Assembly (NCBI GenBank): GCA_003389385.1
Contig: QQVM01000004.1
Location: 124,001-188,000 of the forward strand
Direction: 5' to 3'
DNA from: Bacteroidota bacterium
GTDB taxonomy: Bacteria > Bacteroidota > Bacteroidia > AKYH767-A > 2013-40CM-41-45
Length of the DNA: 64,000 nt
The notes under the pieces are model-generated. The model ran no database searches. It had not been told where the DNA came from and saw nothing but the letters and a program-made list of their open reading frames with translations. Made by a program: the position numbers and the translations under genes. Shown here one piece after another: positions 35,868 through 43,913 of the stretch; the first letter of the stretch is position 1; every line of letters starts with the position of its first letter.

Positions 35868-36794
35868 TTACTGAATGATAATCCTGATCAGGACCAGTAA
35901 AGGGGCGATTTCGAGGGTGCAAAGATATAAAAATAAATAAAGCACAGAGAAACCTGGCACCGACATCCCGGTCAGAATACCCCTAAAAATTCTGTAAATG
36001 AAGAATATGCCGATTGTCCAGATGCATGCTGTGATCAATGTGCTTACATCCGCTTGAGGATTGAATGTCATCAAGGCGATGAAGGGCAGAAGCAGAAGTC
36101 CTAAGACATTGTTTATTAAAAAAATGTGAAAAATATATGTCGCCATTTCTCTGTCTAAATCAAACAGCCATCCAGTAATCTTCAGTACCAGGAATTTCAA
36201 TGTGTATGCTGCTGAAACGAGCAGAACAATAAAGATGTAACGATAAAAGCCCTGCGGCAGCCCACCCAGTTCCCAACCTGCGTTTATACTGACTTGATAT
36301 AAAAATAATGCTGCTATTAAGTGAAAAGTGAAAGTAAGAATCAATGAAGCCCTCTGAACAAGAATGTTTTCATCTCGCACAAGCTGCAAGCTCAGGTTTA
36401 TGTTGTAAAATGCTTTTAAAAGTTGATTGAAATATTTGGAATAATAAAATCTCAGCCAGGCAAGTGTTCCGATTATTAAAAGCAGTGACGGGAAAATCCA
36501 GAAATTATCTGTGCTTTCTCTGGGCATTGGATTGTTGTGAACTGGCTCGAGTCTGTGACTCTTATACAAATCAGTGCTTGTGAAATTATGTGGAATCTGA
36601 AACTGATCGCTTGATAAAATCCCTGACTCAGCCTCTGTGTAGGATTGATTAAAATAAAAATCCGGGGTGTAATCGGATTTTTCAGACCTGGCCGGCAGGG
36701 GAAATATCAGCTGATTTCCGGAAGATTCAGGATTGTCAGAACTCTTCAACAGTATGTTCCAGTGTGATGCAATGATGTTGAGAGAATCTGGCAT
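35868..36794 (-). CDS. DUF4271 integral membrane protein
   Basis: A protein of 308 residues from the ATG at 36794. The first ~100 residues are soluble and poorly conserved; six or seven hydrophobic helices follow (TM starts near 103, 154, 180, 215, 245 and 275). Position beside hemD and the pattern (FYNINLSLQLVRDENILVQRASLIL) fit the DUF4271 family found only in Bacteroidota, which has no assigned function. A TTG two codons upstream was not preferred. Confidence 0.7.
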   Translation of the reverse strand: MPDSLNIIASHWNILLKSSDNPESSGNQLIFPLPARSEKSDYTPDFYFNQSYTEAESGILSSDQFQIPHNFTSTDLYKSHRLEPVHNNPMPRESTDNFWIFPSLLLIIGTLAWLRFYYSKYFNQLLKAFYNINLSLQLVRDENILVQRASLILTFTFHLIAALFLYQVSINAGWELGGLPQGFYRYIFIVLLVSAAYTLKFLVLKITGWLFDLDREMATYIFHIFLINNVLGLLLLPFIALMTFNPQADVSTLITACIWTIGIFFIYRIFRGILTGMSVPGFSVLYLFLYLCTLEIAPLLVLIRIIIQ

Positions 36795-36844
36795 AATCAA
36801 TGAAAACCTTATTACGTGTAATCGTGAATTTAGTTAGCTTAAAC

Positions 36845-37747
36845 TCATGATCCGACCTTGAACATTCTTGAGATAATAAAGCTGAATTTCATGCCGCCCT
36901 TCCCCCAGTCATCCATCGTGTTCACAAGAAAATCGTTTTCGATAATCCCTGAAGCATTCGTGAACATCAGAGTGAATACATGTCCTCCGGTTTCTATCTC
37001 CACACCTGCACCAATTGGATCAAAGAATTCCATTCCAGATACATCTCTTCCAAAAGTATGGTAATAGTCAAAAATAATCGACGAGCTTGGAGTGAACTTG
37101 ATCCTCATCCCTGTTCCCAGACTTAATACTCCGTTTTCATCGTCCGCAGCCACAAAATTTCTATGCAGGTATGATGGAACAATTACCATGGAAAAATTTC
37201 TGGAAAATTTCCTGGTGATGATGCATTGGGCATTGTATGTCAGCCTGTGAACATCCTTCTCCACCAGCTCCTTTGCTCTTGCAGAAAAAGTAGTGTTGCC
37301 GAACAGCGTGACTGATACGGGCATTGAATTATCAATGCTCTGTTGCAGCAACTTGTATTTAAGCAACCCTTCAAGATTTTCATGCCTCTTGGTACGTCCA
37401 AATCCGGCCATTAGACGATCTGTTATGCCATAGTGCAGTGAAATCCTGATGTCCTGACTCTGATCAAAACCGTAAAGATTATGGAAGCCTCCTCCGCTTT
37501 TCTTCCCGATATTTCCGAAAAGATGGCTGACTCTCACATCGAGGTTTTTCTTTTTAACTGTTTCATTGGTCTGTACATTAATGATTCTGTCTCCCTTGAA
37601 GCTTGCCTGAACGGGTTCCCGGCGATCATCCATGCTTTCTTCTTTTAATTGTAAAAGAAGATCATCCTGTGCAAAAATATTTGAATTGAATAATGTCATC
37701 ACCAGGATGAATAGAATGTGGAGTTTCTTATGAAGATGTTTATTCAT
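36845..37747 (-). CDS. DUF5777 family beta-barrel protein
   Basis: An outer-membrane protein of 300 residues with a signal peptide (LHILFILVMTLFNSNIFAQ). The mature part is all beta, with alternating strands (RVSHLFGNIG, DIRISLHYGITDRLMAGFGRT, YNAQCIITRKFSRNFSMV) and ends at FSFIISRMFKVGS. The layout fits the DUF5777 family, which tends to sit with YceI and cytochrome genes, as here. Function unknown; a porin-like or sensor role is possible. Confidence 0.72.
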   Translation of the reverse strand: MNKHLHKKLHILFILVMTLFNSNIFAQDDLLLQLKEESMDDRREPVQASFKGDRIINVQTNETVKKKNLDVRVSHLFGNIGKKSGGGFHNLYGFDQSQDIRISLHYGITDRLMAGFGRTKRHENLEGLLKYKLLQQSIDNSMPVSVTLFGNTTFSARAKELVEKDVHRLTYNAQCIITRKFSRNFSMVIVPSYLHRNFVAADDENGVLSLGTGMRIKFTPSSSIIFDYYHTFGRDVSGMEFFDPIGAGVEIETGGHVFTLMFTNASGIIENDFLVNTMDDWGKGGMKFSFIISRMFKVGS

Positions 37748-37762
37748 GCGGCGTTAATAAAT

Positions 37763-38314
37763 TCATTTTTTGTAAGGTAGATAATGTGCTTTTACATTCA
37801 CGCTAACCGTATCGGCAATATTCTGAAATAGAAGCTTAGGTATGCTGATACCAAACTCCGCTACAGCCACTTTGAATGAGCTTTCAATTGTGAATTCCTG
37901 GTTTTTAACCTCCAGCTTTCCTTTCAGAGTTTTTTCTTTCTCAACTCCGTGAATGTTCATGATTCCTGTGGCGCTGACATTATAAATCCCTGCCGAACTC
38001 CAGTTAAGTGTGTCCAGAATCTTTCCTTTAAACGTGGCTTGGGGAAATTTATCGCTTTCCATGTATTTTTCATTGAAGTGCTCTTGCATCAGATCTTTTT
38101 CAAATTTGAAACCTCTGATGGGAACTATGAATGCAATTTCCTGATTGGAAATGTTCAGGATTGAATTAACTCCATTATTAAGAGCTTCAATGTCTTCCAA
38201 TGGCGCTGACGAAAAAAAACTGGCTGTTCCGTTTTTACATATGAAGACATTTTGAGCCTCAGCAAATGAGTGTGTCAGAATGAAGACGATTGAAATTGCC
38301 AGGCTTCTTTTCAT
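37763..38314 (-). CDS. YceI family protein
   Basis: A periplasmic lipocalin-like protein of 183 residues with a signal peptide (ending near FAEAQ). The YceI pattern is clear: FKFEKDLMQEHFNEKYMESDKFPQATFKG in two consecutive stretches, then IYNVSATGIMNIHGVEKEKTL. The family binds isoprenoid or other lipid-like ligands. It lies 4 bases after the cytochrome-like gene and 15 bases before the DUF5777 gene, so all three likely form one operon. Confidence 0.9.
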   Translation of the reverse strand: MKRSLAISIVFILTHSFAEAQNVFICKNGTASFFSSAPLEDIEALNNGVNSILNISNQEIAFIVPIRGFKFEKDLMQEHFNEKYMESDKFPQATFKGKILDTLNWSSAGIYNVSATGIMNIHGVEKEKTLKGKLEVKNQEFTIESSFKVAVAEFGISIPKLLFQNIADTVSVNVKAHYLPYKK

Positions 38315-38318
38315 TTGC

Positions 38319-38684
38319 TTAGTTATTAGAGTATCCTTGTAAAATCCAAACTTTAAGTTTATATAATTCGCAGGGGTTCATTCTGAATCCTTCCGGCATG
38401 TGCAGAGGATTATCAACCGGCAAGTCCAGTCTTTCTACGAACCTTCCTGCCCGTATGCGGTCAGCCAATACTGCATAATCGTTGTAATCATAGCTTCCCG
38501 TGCCGCCTTGGGCATGGCAGGAACTGTAACTGCAGTTGGCGGAAATAATAGGTCGGATGTCCCTTGAATAGGAGAATGCAGTACTGTCGCAATTGTCCGG
38601 TCGAAACAATTCTGGCTGTCCGGATTCATCTGTACAGGAAAGTAAACCGGATACAATTATCAATATGTAAGAAAAATGTTTCAA
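38319..38684 (-). CDS. Cytochrome c-like lipoprotein with CX4CH motif
   Basis: A protein of 121 residues with a lipobox (GLLSC, Cys 17) followed by acidic residues (TDES), which fits surface or outer-membrane lipoproteins of Bacteroidota. The DIRPIISANC...CH region holds Cys 51, Cys 56 and His 57, i.e. C-X4-C-H rather than the usual CXXCH. Met 96 in HMPEG is a plausible sixth heme ligand. I infer a single covalent heme; the spacing makes this less certain. The start is TTG at 38684, overlapping a 21-base palindrome. Confidence 0.65.
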   Translation of the reverse strand: MKHFSYILIIVSGLLSCTDESGQPELFRPDNCDSTAFSYSRDIRPIISANCSYSSCHAQGGTGSYDYNDYAVLADRIRAGRFVERLDLPVDNPLHMPEGFRMNPCELYKLKVWILQGYSNN

Positions 38685-38697
38685 GCTACTTGAAACA
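38677..38697. promoter_or_regulatory. Perfect 9-bp inverted repeat at the promoter/start of the cytochrome-YceI-DUF5777 operon
   Basis: TGTTTCAAG, 3-base spacer, CTTGAAACA. It overlaps the TTG start codon and touches a -7 element (38696-38703). The shape fits an operator for a dimeric regulator; no regulator is assigned. Confidence 0.45.
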
Positions 38698-38703
38698 AAT
38701 ATA
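38696..38703 (-). promoter_or_regulatory. Putative -7 element (TATATTTG)
   Basis: Matches TAnnTTTG on the minus strand. It leaves a leader of only a few bases before the TTG start at 38684, and gives the operon a promoter separate from the sigma/anti-sigma pair. Confidence 0.4.
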
Positions 38704-38774
38704 ACACATTCCGTGAATCCTTTGGCATTCCGGACATCAATATTGAAGACTAAAAGGCTGGGAGAAAATCGATT

Positions 38775-39575
38775 TTAATTGGAACGCATCACGACTTTGT
38801 TCAGGTTTGGCGTTTTACTTCCGCCTTTTGATTCTACAGTAATTGCCCAGGCACCCGCGCTGCTGATGTCTTTCATGCGTGTAAGCCCATAGTCCGCGCT
38901 TAAATTCATAACTCCTGCATCAATGTATTCATCACCACTGATAGCCCAGAGCTGATATTGCTCCTCGTTATGTAAATCCGGAAGCATTATCACATCCACG
39001 TAGGTTTCCCCACTGTCTTTGTTCCAGTAAACTCTGACTTTATATGTCATGCCTGCTTCATGGTGACGCAGGGGATAAACAGTGGTATTCAGATCTCTCA
39101 TTATAAGCAGATCTGATAATATACGCTGATGATCGAATTTGATCAGATTGTAATTCTGCTCAAGTTGATTCTTGTCACCTAAAATCGAAGTATACCTGTT
39201 TTCTGCTTCTTCCCAGCGTGTGTAAAAAAACCAGGAGGCAAATGTGCTGATTACAAGAGCAGCCAAACTGGCTGCTATCATGTATTTGTATGTTAAACTG
39301 TGATCTGCTTTCTCACCGGTCCTATTGTGTTTATCGGTTGTGCCGGAATCTCCTGTATTGAATTTATCCGCAACCCTTTGCCTTAAAGCAGGTGCGGGAT
39401 TCACTGAGTGAGCCTGTGCAAAATTTGAAAGCGAAGATTGAACCATGTTTAACTCTCTGGAAAGTTCAGGATACATCAAAAGCCTCTGCTCAAACTCCTT
39501 CCTTTCCTCTGGTCCAAGCAATCCGGCAACATACATCTCCACAACACCGCTTTCTATGTATTCATTCACATTCAT
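38775..39575 (-). CDS. Anti-sigma factor with RskA-like C-terminal domain
   Basis: A single-pass inner-membrane protein of 266 residues. The N-terminal ~75 residues form an anti-sigma domain without zinc Cys (YIESGVVEMYVAGLLGPEERKEFEQRL). The membrane helix is at ~98-117 (YMIAASLAALVISTFASWFFY), then a coiled coil and a periplasmic RskA-type domain (HEAGMTYKVRVYWNKDSGETYVDV, LPDLHNEEQYQLWAIS). It lies 11 bases after the ECF sigma gene, the standard cis-pair. The signal is unknown. Confidence 0.85.
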   Translation of the reverse strand: MNVNEYIESGVVEMYVAGLLGPEERKEFEQRLLMYPELSRELNMVQSSLSNFAQAHSVNPAPALRQRVADKFNTGDSGTTDKHNRTGEKADHSLTYKYMIAASLAALVISTFASWFFYTRWEEAENRYTSILGDKNQLEQNYNLIKFDHQRILSDLLIMRDLNTTVYPLRHHEAGMTYKVRVYWNKDSGETYVDVIMLPDLHNEEQYQLWAISGDEYIDAGVMNLSADYGLTRMKDISSAGAWAITVESKGGSKTPNLNKVVMRSN

Positions 39576-39586
39576 TGAACTTCTTA

Positions 39587-40123
39587 CTAACTTTTACCTC
39601 CGTCGCGAAATTTCAATAGTGCCGCTCTTGATCTGGTTTTTACTGTGCCAAGAGGAACTCCGAGTGCGACGGCAATTTCAGATTGAGAATAATTTCCAAA
39701 CAAAATCATTTCAAGCATTTGTCTTTGACCGGATTCGAGTTCGTTCAAAACGGCTTCATGCTTGCTCTTGTATGTATCTCCTGCTTGCTTTATTACTGAA
39801 AATGGCTGCTCTGGGTTACTTTTCGAATTCTTTAAATATTCTGAGTATTGACTCTGGTTTGTGATACTGTAAACTGCCTGGCGGGTCATGTTTATCAGCC
39901 AGATTGCCAGCGTATTATGTTCAGATTTGTATGACTTTGATTTGGAAATGATTGAATTGAATGTCTCAAGGAAAATTTCCTCGGCTTTTTCTCTGTCCCT
40001 GACCAAATTGATGATGATGCCGTATATCAAAGGAGAATATTCATCATAAAGTTTCATGATGGCTTGATTCTCGCCCTGAGATATTTGCACTAATAATTCT
40101 GATTCGGAATTCCTGCTCTGCAT
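39587..40123 (-). CDS. ECF RNA polymerase sigma factor (SigK-like)
   Basis: A sigma-70 family protein of 178 residues. Region 2 is KLYDEYSPLIYGIIINLV...AEEIFLETFNSI; region 4 is GNYSQSEIAVALGVPLGTVKTRSRAALLKFRD. The VPLGTVKTR stretch and linkage to an RskA-type anti-sigma place it with the SigK/RskA class. The region before it holds a 17/19-base imperfect inverted repeat (40135-40185). Likely targets: itself and, by proximity, the cytochrome-YceI-DUF5777 genes; this is inference. Confidence 0.88.
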   Translation of the reverse strand: MQSRNSESELLVQISQGENQAIMKLYDEYSPLIYGIIINLVRDREKAEEIFLETFNSIISKSKSYKSEHNTLAIWLINMTRQAVYSITNQSQYSEYLKNSKSNPEQPFSVIKQAGDTYKSKHEAVLNELESGQRQMLEMILFGNYSQSEIAVALGVPLGTVKTRSRAALLKFRDGGKS

Positions 40124-40134
40124 CTTCTGGTTTT

Positions 40135-40185
40135 GAACGAAAATTCGATTGTAAAGTAACGAAATTCAATCGAAATTTTTCGTTC
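40135..40185. repeat. Imperfect inverted repeat between sigma gene and radical SAM cluster
   Basis: Arms 40135-40151 and 40167-40185 pair over 17 bases with a 2-base bulge; outer pairs GAACGAAAA / TTTTCGTTC. The right arm covers the stop codon of the radical SAM gene. The hairpin has no U-run, so it may be a weak terminator of the radical SAM run or an operator for the sigma gene. Confidence 0.4.
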
Positions 40186-41602
40186 ATGATACAATGCGGT
40201 AATAAATCATTGCGCTTTTTGCAAGCACGGATTTAATCCGATGTACAATTACTCGAAAAAATTTTTTTCCGTTCACTGATGAGAGTTTTCTGTACTCTAA
40301 CTCATTAAAGATTCTTCTGACCGCAAAGTCGTAGTATTTTCTCGGATATGTTCTTTTGAAGTCCCTGTCTCTGTCGTTTTGTTTTTCAAAAGAAATTTGA
40401 TGCAATTGCTGTTGCTCAACTTCCAGATACAGATCAGTGCCTTTAATCGGATATGCCACAGTTATAGTATAATAATCCGGTGATGATTCACTGAGATGAT
40501 TTATCGTTTCTTCTATGTCTTCCTCTGTCTCTCCGGGATAACCTAGCATGATGAATGTGCCGGTTTCCAGTCCCTGTCGCTTGGATTCTCTGATCATCTC
40601 CCTTACTTCTTCAGCCTTCACACGCCGGTTCATTGCATCAAGTATTTTCTGTGAGCCGCTTTCTGCACCTATCCAGACACGATAGCATCCGCTTTCCTTT
40701 AAATACTGAATGACTTCTGTGTTCATCCTGTCAGCTCGTGTAATGCATTCATATCTGATGTTCACGCCTTGTCTTATCAGTTCATCACGAAATTCTGTGA
40801 GCCATTTGTGACTGATGTTGAATACGTCATCTACAAACCATATCGTTTCAAATTCATATCTGTTTTGCAGCTGTTTAATCTCATTCACAACATGGGCAGG
40901 GCTTCTCCTTCTGTAGCTTTGTCCGTAAACTGCTCTGCTGCACCACTTGCAGGTATAAGGACAACCTCTCATCGTAGAAACGGAAATCGCATTATATCCG
41001 TGCCTTTCTTTCCATGCTTTCAGGTATAATGTAAGATCAATCCCTTCTCTGTTAGGTATGGGAAGTTCGTCCGGATTCTTTATAAACTTTCGCTCCGGAT
41101 TAAGTTTCAGTTCACCTTTTTCATTCAAATATGCAATACCGTCAATTTTAGAAAGTGCCTTAATGCTGTCATCATTTCGGGAATATTGTTCAACCAATTC
41201 CAGCATAGTTTGCTCCCCTTCACCAATTACCAGAATGTCTGCCCCGAAACGTAAAAAATTTTCCGCATTATGTCGTAGTTCTGGCCCTCCAAGAATAATT
41301 CTTATGTCTTTCAAATCTTCTCTGTGCTTGATTGCTTTTATTACCCTTAGGACATTTCGTTTTGTCATCAGGTTGGTGTACAATGCAAGGATGTCGGGCT
41401 TTTCTATTGTCACATGTTTGATCAGCTCATCAAAAGTACTGAAGGTCGAATCGAATATTTTGTTCTCAAAACCGCTTTTTTTCAGATAGGCGGAAATGTA
41501 AAGTATGCCCAGTGGAGGATAAGGCTTCATGATTTCCTGCTCCTTCGGATCTTCGTGAAGGAAGTAACCGTGACTCAGCAATATTTTTGGTGTAGAAATC
41601 AT
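40184..41602 (-). CDS. B12-binding-domain radical SAM protein (cluster member 1)
   Basis: A protein of 472 residues. Residues ~1-140 are a Rossmann-like cobalamin-binding-type domain (LLSHGYFLHEDPKE, PYPPLGILYISAYLKKSGF, ILGGPELRHNAENF, IGEGEQTMLELV); I see no DxHxxG motif, so actual B12 binding is unproven. The radical SAM site has Cys 214, Cys 218 and Cys 221 in RGCPYTCKWC. IGAESGSQKILDAM and FIMLGYPGETEEDI follow, as in the broad family. It is a paralogue of 42423-43913. Last gene of the run; reaction unknown. Confidence 0.8.
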   Translation of the reverse strand: MISTPKILLSHGYFLHEDPKEQEIMKPYPPLGILYISAYLKKSGFENKIFDSTFSTFDELIKHVTIEKPDILALYTNLMTKRNVLRVIKAIKHREDLKDIRIILGGPELRHNAENFLRFGADILVIGEGEQTMLELVEQYSRNDDSIKALSKIDGIAYLNEKGELKLNPERKFIKNPDELPIPNREGIDLTLYLKAWKERHGYNAISVSTMRGCPYTCKWCSRAVYGQSYRRRSPAHVVNEIKQLQNRYEFETIWFVDDVFNISHKWLTEFRDELIRQGVNIRYECITRADRMNTEVIQYLKESGCYRVWIGAESGSQKILDAMNRRVKAEEVREMIRESKRQGLETGTFIMLGYPGETEEDIEETINHLSESSPDYYTITVAYPIKGTDLYLEVEQQQLHQISFEKQNDRDRDFKRTYPRKYYDFAVRRIFNELEYRKLSSVNGKKFFRVIVHRIKSVLAKSAMIYYRIVS

Positions 41603-41620
41603 TCAGGTTGGCCGACAATA

Positions 41621-42433
41621 TTATAAACTCTTTTTTTGGAGTTCAATGAAGTAATGATCCGACCAGTTGGCAAACCATGAAAATGTGCCGATCGTTTTCT
41701 CCATTTTCAATGCTGCTTTTTTTAACAAAGGCTTAGCTTTATAAAAATTGTTCAGGTAGGAAGGTGGAAGGAATAAACCAACAGGTTTGTATCTCACCAG
41801 AGTAAACTCAGTAGCAAAAATATTTTGGATATCCGTCGGACTGTAATACCATGTTTCGCAAAGTTCACCATGAACATTCACATTTGTGGCTTCATTCGTA
41901 TTTCTGCGTCCGATCATCTTATACTTGCCTTTGAAAAGAAAGTACAACATCTCAGTGAAACAATGCCGCCCCATGATCACCATTGATATTCTTCCGCCAG
42001 GTTTCAGCCATGAGGCAGCCGAAGCGCTTAGTTTCCTGAGCTCATTCTGATTTAGACAATTCAATCCTCCGAAATTGGAATAGATATAGTCGAATTGCTG
42101 TTCTGCAGAAACGAATGTTTTTATGTCTGCTTCTATGAATTTTATTTTATTGGTATCATAACGATCGGCCTTTGACTTGCAAATGCGTATCATTTCCGGA
42201 GAAGCATCGATAGCAGTGATATTATGTCCTTCACCTGAAAGATATATGGCATCTACCCCGGTGCCGCAGTTTAGTTCAAGAATATTCAGAAGGATTCCTT
42301 TGGCTAAATCTTTAGCTAGAAAATAATGTACCCGTTCTCTTTGTGCTTTGCCTGTCCATGTATTGCTGAATTCATCATCATAATCTCTGGCTGCCAGGTC
42401 AAACGCATTTATATATGATTGTTCAGGATTCAT
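41621..42433 (-). CDS. Class I SAM-dependent methyltransferase
   Basis: A protein of 270 residues from the ATG at 42433; an upstream GTG at 42463 would overlap the neighbouring gene more. Motif I is NILELNCGTGVDAIYLS, then AIDASPEMI (SAM ribose contact) and IYSNFGGLNCL (post-motif). The rest (WLKPGGRISMVIMGRHCFTEM) is ordinary for small-molecule or lipid methyltransferases. It overlaps the end of the upstream radical SAM gene by 11 bases and lies 18 bases before the next, so translational coupling is likely. Confidence 0.8.
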   Translation of the reverse strand: MNPEQSYINAFDLAARDYDDEFSNTWTGKAQRERVHYFLAKDLAKGILLNILELNCGTGVDAIYLSGEGHNITAIDASPEMIRICKSKADRYDTNKIKFIEADIKTFVSAEQQFDYIYSNFGGLNCLNQNELRKLSASAASWLKPGGRISMVIMGRHCFTEMLYFLFKGKYKMIGRRNTNEATNVNVHGELCETWYYSPTDIQNIFATEFTLVRYKPVGLFLPPSYLNNFYKAKPLLKKAALKMEKTIGTFSWFANWSDHYFIELQKKSL

Positions 42434-43913
42434 CACTTTCCTTAAAGCTGATATTTGAATCACGTGTGTTTCTGAGCAGTTTCCTTTTGTAGTAAATGCT
42501 TCCGGCTATATATGCAGGTGCTTTGCACATCGACAGCAATTCTGGCGCTTTAATTCTAAAAGGTTTCTTCAGGGCTTTGCCAATGTATCTTAGTGCCTGC
42601 CTGCTCCTGTATCTGCGGTGAATATATCGTTGCAAATTCTTGTAAAATTCTGCCGGATAAGTATTCTGAAACATCAGGTCAAGATCATCGCTGTCTGTCC
42701 AGTTGGCTTTATTTGACAACTCTTCCTTGACTTTGTCATGAAACACTGTACCCGGCAATGGATAAGAAATTGAAATACCGATATCTTCTGGCATTAATTC
42801 TTCAAGCATTTTTATCGTTAGGTTAATATCATTCATATCCTCACCTGGATAACCGAATTGTAAAAAGAATGCCGGCCTGATCCCATGCTTTCTCAGCAGT
42901 TTATTTGCCTCATATATTTGTTCAACACGGATACCCTTATCCATTGCGTCAAGAATCTTCTGTGAACCGCTTTCTGCTCCTATCCAAACGGTTTCACATC
43001 CGCTTCCTGCCAACTCTTTCACCGTACCTTCCTTGCATAAAAGATCTGCCCTCGACTGAATTTTGTATCTGAATCGTGCTCCGGATTCGGATACAAGTTC
43101 CGCAAATCTTGATGTCCATCCTGGTTTTAATCCAAATATGTCATCAGTAATCCAAAAATGTTCGGCGCCGAATACCTTTTGTAATTTATTGATCTGATTG
43201 AGTGTGTATTCAGGACTATGAACATGATACCGGTTTCCGTAAATCGGCTTCGCGCACCAGTTGCAGTGAAAGGGACAGCCTCGTGTGGTGCTGATGTTTA
43301 ATGACAGATAACCGGATTTCTTTTTCCATGCCTGTACATACGGCTTGAGGTCGATACTGTCCCAGTCCGGAAGACCAAGTTTGTCAAGTTCCTTCATCAC
43401 AGGCCTTGACTCAGTTTTTATCATCCTGTCTCCTTCCATAAAACAAATGCCTGGTATAGCTTTCCAGTTTTCCTTTCTTTCTGCTATTGCCCGAACAAGC
43501 TCTGAAACAGTTTTTTCACCTTCGCCTTTTATAATAAAATCAGCTCCCTGCTTAAGGTACATATCCGGATGATCTGATGCATCACTTCCTGCAATCACAC
43601 ATATCAACTTATTCATTTTCGCTATTTCGATCATATCAAAAACTGCGTTTCGCATGACGGTGGTGCACATTTTTGTCAGATAATTAAAGACGTCATCGTA
43701 AATGATCACGAGCTCAGGCCTGTTTTGAATTATCGCATGATTGAGAAAATCTGTTGACTTCTCAAACATCGGATCCTGAATGATTACCTCGAAACCTTCT
43801 CGCTTTAATTCAGATGCAGCATACAATGTGGCTAGCGGAGGATATGGCTCTTGCAAACTCCACTGCTTTTCATCTAGCCTGAGAAAATATCCGTGTGTTA
43901 GTAATAATTTCAT
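42423..43913 (-). CDS. B12-binding-domain radical SAM protein (cluster member 2)
   Basis: A protein of 496 residues, closely parallel to 40184-41602: it opens LLLTHGYFLRLDEKQ and PYPPLATLYAASELKREGF, and shares GAESGSQKILDAM. The [4Fe-4S] Cys are 213, 217 and 220 in RGCPFHCNWC. The C-terminal ~80 residues are basic (RYIHRRYRSRQALRYIGKALKK), possibly for membrane or nucleic-acid contact. The cobalamin-domain lacks a DxHxxG. Its start shares ATGA with the upstream stop. Substrate unknown. Confidence 0.82.
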   Translation of the reverse strand: MKLLLTHGYFLRLDEKQWSLQEPYPPLATLYAASELKREGFEVIIQDPMFEKSTDFLNHAIIQNRPELVIIYDDVFNYLTKMCTTVMRNAVFDMIEIAKMNKLICVIAGSDASDHPDMYLKQGADFIIKGEGEKTVSELVRAIAERKENWKAIPGICFMEGDRMIKTESRPVMKELDKLGLPDWDSIDLKPYVQAWKKKSGYLSLNISTTRGCPFHCNWCAKPIYGNRYHVHSPEYTLNQINKLQKVFGAEHFWITDDIFGLKPGWTSRFAELVSESGARFRYKIQSRADLLCKEGTVKELAGSGCETVWIGAESGSQKILDAMDKGIRVEQIYEANKLLRKHGIRPAFFLQFGYPGEDMNDINLTIKMLEELMPEDIGISISYPLPGTVFHDKVKEELSNKANWTDSDDLDLMFQNTYPAEFYKNLQRYIHRRYRSRQALRYIGKALKKPFRIKAPELLSMCKAPAYIAGSIYYKRKLLRNTRDSNISFKESDES

